Below, piece after piece: positions 6,255 through 8,777 of a stretch of 8,777 nucleotides of DNA (position 1 is its first letter; each line of letters opens with the position of its first letter). The position numbers and the translations under genes were made by a program. Source of the DNA: Lachnospiraceae bacterium (GTDB taxonomy: Bacteria; Bacillota; Clostridia; Lachnospirales; Lachnospiraceae); NCBI GenBank assembly GCA_003453515.1, contig DMLD01000019.1, positions 392 through 9,168 on the forward strand. Direction: 5' to 3'. The notes under the pieces were generated by a model that was given only the letters and a program-made list of their open reading frames with translations, made no database searches and had not been told where the DNA came from.

Positions 6255-7619
6255 TTATTCTTCTTTTTCCATATTCGATACACACCAGTTGGCCAGATCG
6301 GACACCACATAGCTGCTTACCTGCCCCTTTACATCATAATCGGAAGCATCTGATTTTTCTCCTGCCATGGTAAGATAGTGTCCAAGTGCCTTGTATGTAT
6401 AAAATGTCGTGTTTACTCTGCCTGTCAGCAGGCTTTGCCATTTTTCAAGATTGTCGGTCGGCGTTTCAAAATCCTTGTCTCCCTGCAAAAAGCACATGTG
6501 AATGGACTTTGCCTTTGATACAAAGTACTTGGCATCGGAGCTCAGCGCTGCCGCCTCGTCTTTGTAATCTATGACCTCGTGCTTCGTCGGCTTCGCGCCC
6601 ACCATGACGACTCCGTGTATACGCCTAATACGCTTTTCTATGATGGCGGGAAGGTACTCTGCAGACTCTCCCCACGCGAGCACATATATGGCATCGGTAT
6701 CTATCTCATTGCGAAAGCCCGCCGTGTCGATAGCCATGCCGGCATCCTTGATCAGATACTCTCTGATACCCGCATTTGCTCTTGCCGTATCGGGATACTG
6801 AAAAAGCCTTTTGTTGTATCTGATGGAGGCAACGCCTCTCGTTGCAAGTGCATGTGCCACATCGCGCAGGGGCTTGTTGGCAGCCCTGCCGATAGTTCCA
6901 TCCATATCCATGTCATTTTTATCGCTGATCAGTATGACCACGGGCGGCTTTTTCTTTTCGTCGATCCGGTTCAGCGGAAGAGTGAGCACACCGTCCAATA
7001 CATAGGGAGTTCTTCCTATCTTTATGGGCACCTCATCATACGCGCTTCCACTCTCAGCCTGCGCCGCAAGCCTCGTGTTGTCAAACCACAGTCCTACCAG
7101 CGCGCTGTCTTCATCGTATACATATCTGATGGATGCACCGTCGTTTCCCTCATACCTCAGAGTCACGGTGACATTTTTATATGAACCGTTTTTCTCCTCC
7201 TTGGACGACTCGATCCCGATGTATTTGCCGAGTCCCGATACCACGCTTTCAAAGGAAAGGTCAAGATCGGACGCCTTTGATTTTTTCAGGCTCCCCGACG
7301 CATCCTCGAGTACCTTTTCGGTCATTCCCTTGGTGATATAGCCGGTATATGTGCTGCTCCTTTGCTCAAGCTCTGTCAGAGTCACGGCACTTTCGCTCAC
7401 TGCAGATCCGGTTGCCGTATCAGATTTAGTATCAATCTGAGGTGTGCTCTCATCTTCACTTACGGCGCTTCCGCTTCCTGAACTAAGCCCGAGGATCTCC
7501 CGTTCTTCAGATGTGTCATTTACCTGTTCAAGCTCTTTTTCTTCCCACTTTGTGACCATAAACCATATGGCAAAAAAAGCTGCAAACAAAACTATCGCGA
7601 CCAGGATATATCGTTTCAT
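6255..7619 (-). CDS. Membrane-anchored DUF3887-like / alpha/beta-hydrolase protein
   Basis: Probable extracytoplasmic serine hydrolase of unknown substrate, 454 residues. An N-terminal hydrophobic anchor (about 4-22) is followed by a charged, Ser-rich linker (about 25-85) with two GSAVSE motifs. A small alpha+beta region (about 88-180) resembles the DUF3887 module often placed before such hydrolases. The hydrolase fold then runs from about 195 to the end. Recognisable points are PPVVILISD..DMDMDGTIG and NKPLRDVAHALATRGVASIRYNKR, and a likely triad of S319 in GESAE, D383 in QGDKDF and H414 in GHYL. The nucleophile elbow lacks the last glycine of the usual GxSxG. The ATG at 7617-7619 has AAGGAG 5 bases upstream. 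The start lies 23 bases after the dnaJ stop with no terminator between, so it is probably the distal gene of a dnaJ operon. Esterase or peptidase activity is a family-level inference; loss of activity cannot be excluded. Confidence 0.8.
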   Translation of the reverse strand: MKRYILVAIVLFAAFFAIWFMVTKWEEKELEQVNDTSEEREILGLSSGSGSAVSEDESTPQIDTKSDTATGSAVSESAVTLTELEQRSSTYTGYITKGMTEKVLEDASGSLKKSKASDLDLSFESVVSGLGKYIGIESSKEEKNGSYKNVTVTLRYEGNDGASIRYVYDEDSALVGLWFDNTRLAAQAESGSAYDEVPIKIGRTPYVLDGVLTLPLNRIDEKKKPPVVILISDKNDMDMDGTIGRAANKPLRDVAHALATRGVASIRYNKRLFQYPDTARANAGIREYLIKDAGMAIDTAGFRNEIDTDAIYVLAWGESAEYLPAIIEKRIRRIHGVVMVGAKPTKHEVIDYKDEAAALSSDAKYFVSKAKSIHMCFLQGDKDFETPTDNLEKWQSLLTGRVNTTFYTYKALGHYLTMAGEKSDASDYDVKGQVSSYVVSDLANWCVSNMEKEE

Positions 7620-7642
7620 GAATACTCCTTAGTTTTTCCGCA

Positions 7643-8749
7643 TCACTTTTTCTTGTTATTTTTCTTGGTAAGAGTTGCCTCAAACTGTTCAAGCAAGGCT
7701 TTTTGCTCTTTGTTTAGGCTCGTTGGCACATCGACGATCACATCGACATAGTGGTTGCCGCGTACATTTTTGTTGCGAAGCGTCGGCACACCCTTGCCGC
7801 GAAGCCTGATCCTTGTGCCTGACTGTGTGCCCGGCTTGACGTTGTACGCCACATCTCCGTCTATGGTCGGGATGATCACCTCACCGCCGAGCGCCGCCTT
7901 CGGATAGCTGATATGATACAATGAATAGATATCGATATCGTGCCTCTCGAATTCAGGATGTCTGTCGACGTATACCTCTACCAGCAGATCGCCTCTCGCG
8001 CCGCCGTTCTTGCCCGGCTCACCCTTGCCGCGAAGCCTTACGCTCTGACCGTGATCTATACCCGCAGGTATTGTTACCTGAAGCTTTTCATGCTTTGTTA
8101 CATATCCCGAGCCCTTGCATGTAGGACATTTATCACGAATTATCTTTCCACTTCCACCGCACGCACGACAGGGTGATACATTTTGTACCATACCAAACAG
8201 TGACTGCTGGGTACGCACTACCTGTCCGGAACCGCCGCACTGACCGCAGGTCACCGGCTGTGTGCCCGGCTTGCATCCGTTGCCGCCGCATTTCTTACAT
8301 TCGATCTTTGACGGTATCTCTACCTCTTTTTCTGTCCCAAAGCATGCTTCTTCAAAGGATATGCGCACCTGGGTACGCAGATTGGCTCCTCGCTGGGGAG
8401 CGTTGGGATCGGCGGATCTTCTGGATCTGCCGAAGCCTCCGCCAAACAGATCTCCAAAGATATCTCCGAAGCTTCCGAAGATATCATCCATATTCATGTT
8501 GAAGCCGCCTCCGCCGCCACCGTCAAACGCCGCGTGACCGAACTGATCGTACTGACGACGTTTTTCCGGATCACTGAGGACAGCATAGGCTTCAGATGCC
8601 TCCTTAAACTTGGCCTCTGCTTCCTTGTCTCCGGGGTTGGTATCCGGATGATATTTTTTGGCGAGCACACGATATGCTTTTTTCAGCGCCGCTTCGTCGG
8701 CATTTTTGTCGACGCCGAGCACTTCATAATAATCGCGTTTGTCAGCCAT
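7643..8749 (-). CDS. dnaJ: Chaperone protein DnaJ (Hsp40)
   Basis: Cytoplasmic co-chaperone that delivers unfolded substrates to DnaK and stimulates its ATPase. The 368-residue length is normal for the full-length class I form. The J domain (about 1-70) has HPD at 34-36. The Gly/Phe-rich segment spans about 76-107. All four zinc-binding CxxCxGxG repeats are intact: CKKCGGNG (151), CGQCGGSG (168), CRACGGSG (194) and CPTCKGSG (208). The C-terminal substrate-binding domains follow, ending in a lysine-rich tail. The ATG at 8747-8749 has AGGGGG 7 bases upstream. Two TATAAT hexamers on the minus strand (8765-8770 and 8772-8777) lie just before it. They could be -10 boxes with very short leaders, but any -35 would be outside the window and the preceding gene (dnaK in many Firmicutes) is not visible. 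The hydrolase gene follows 23 bases downstream. Confidence 0.98.
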   Translation of the reverse strand: MADKRDYYEVLGVDKNADEAALKKAYRVLAKKYHPDTNPGDKEAEAKFKEASEAYAVLSDPEKRRQYDQFGHAAFDGGGGGGFNMNMDDIFGSFGDIFGDLFGGGFGRSRRSADPNAPQRGANLRTQVRISFEEACFGTEKEVEIPSKIECKKCGGNGCKPGTQPVTCGQCGGSGQVVRTQQSLFGMVQNVSPCRACGGSGKIIRDKCPTCKGSGYVTKHEKLQVTIPAGIDHGQSVRLRGKGEPGKNGGARGDLLVEVYVDRHPEFERHDIDIYSLYHISYPKAALGGEVIIPTIDGDVAYNVKPGTQSGTRIRLRGKGVPTLRNKNVRGNHYVDVIVDVPTSLNKEQKALLEQFEATLTKKNNKKK

Positions 8750-8777
8750 GATTATTCCCCCTACATTATAAATTATA

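Noticed and set aside
6579..7184. 201-codon open frame on the plus strand
   Set aside because: It lies entirely antisense to the hydrolase, has no recognisable domain, and its sequence looks like a complementary-strand shadow.
1..8777. CRISPR arrays, tRNA or rRNA genes, insertion sequences, phage or defence genes
   Set aside because: No regularly spaced repeats, cloverleaf-like stretches, transposase motifs or terminal inverted repeats were seen; apart from short intergenic regions the window is filled by the five genes described.

Overview
The window reads as a chromosomal segment of a low-to-mid GC Gram-positive bacterium, most likely a Clostridia member of the Lachnospiraceae type. The support is indirect: clostridial-style LeuS and DnaJ, an L,D-transpeptidase and a nucleotidase decorated with Ig-like domains, AAGGAG-type ribosome binding sites, and Gly/Ser-Ala-Val-Ser linkers in exported proteins. 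I did not see a 16S gene or another decisive taxonomic marker.

Layout from left to right. (1) Bases 1-580, minus strand: the N-terminal 193 codons of leucyl-tRNA synthetase; the rest lies outside the window. (2) 591-2153, minus strand: a secreted YkuD-type L,D-transpeptidase with Ig-like repeats, ending 10 bases before leuS so that its stop codon touches the leuS ribosome binding site. (3) 2154-2407: a divergent AT-rich control region with a near-consensus promoter facing ldt, a perfect TATAAT facing right, and several short repeats. (4) 2408-6202, plus strand: a 1264-residue membrane-anchored CpdB-like nucleotidase/cyclic-nucleotide phosphodiesterase followed by about six Ig-like modules. 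(5) 6221-6253: a symmetric hairpin suited to terminate both converging transcripts. (6) 6255-7619, minus strand: a membrane-anchored DUF3887-like plus alpha/beta-hydrolase protein. (7) 7643-8749, minus strand: full-length DnaJ, 23 bases upstream of the hydrolase and probably in the same operon.

Functionally, two cytoplasmic housekeeping genes (leuS, dnaJ) flank three envelope or extracytoplasmic proteins: a peptidoglycan cross-linking enzyme, a surface nucleotidase and a surface hydrolase. All three have low-complexity Ala/Ser/Gly/Thr segments, and two share a recurring GSAVS motif. The ldt and nucleotidase genes diverge from one shared region and could be co-regulated.

I see no mobile element, CRISPR array, tRNA, rRNA, phage gene or defence system. 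The genes are recognisable family members. The points worth a second look are architectural (surface CpdB with an Ig-like tail, an altered nucleophile elbow in the hydrolase, leuS coupled to a cell-wall enzyme) rather than an evidently new system.
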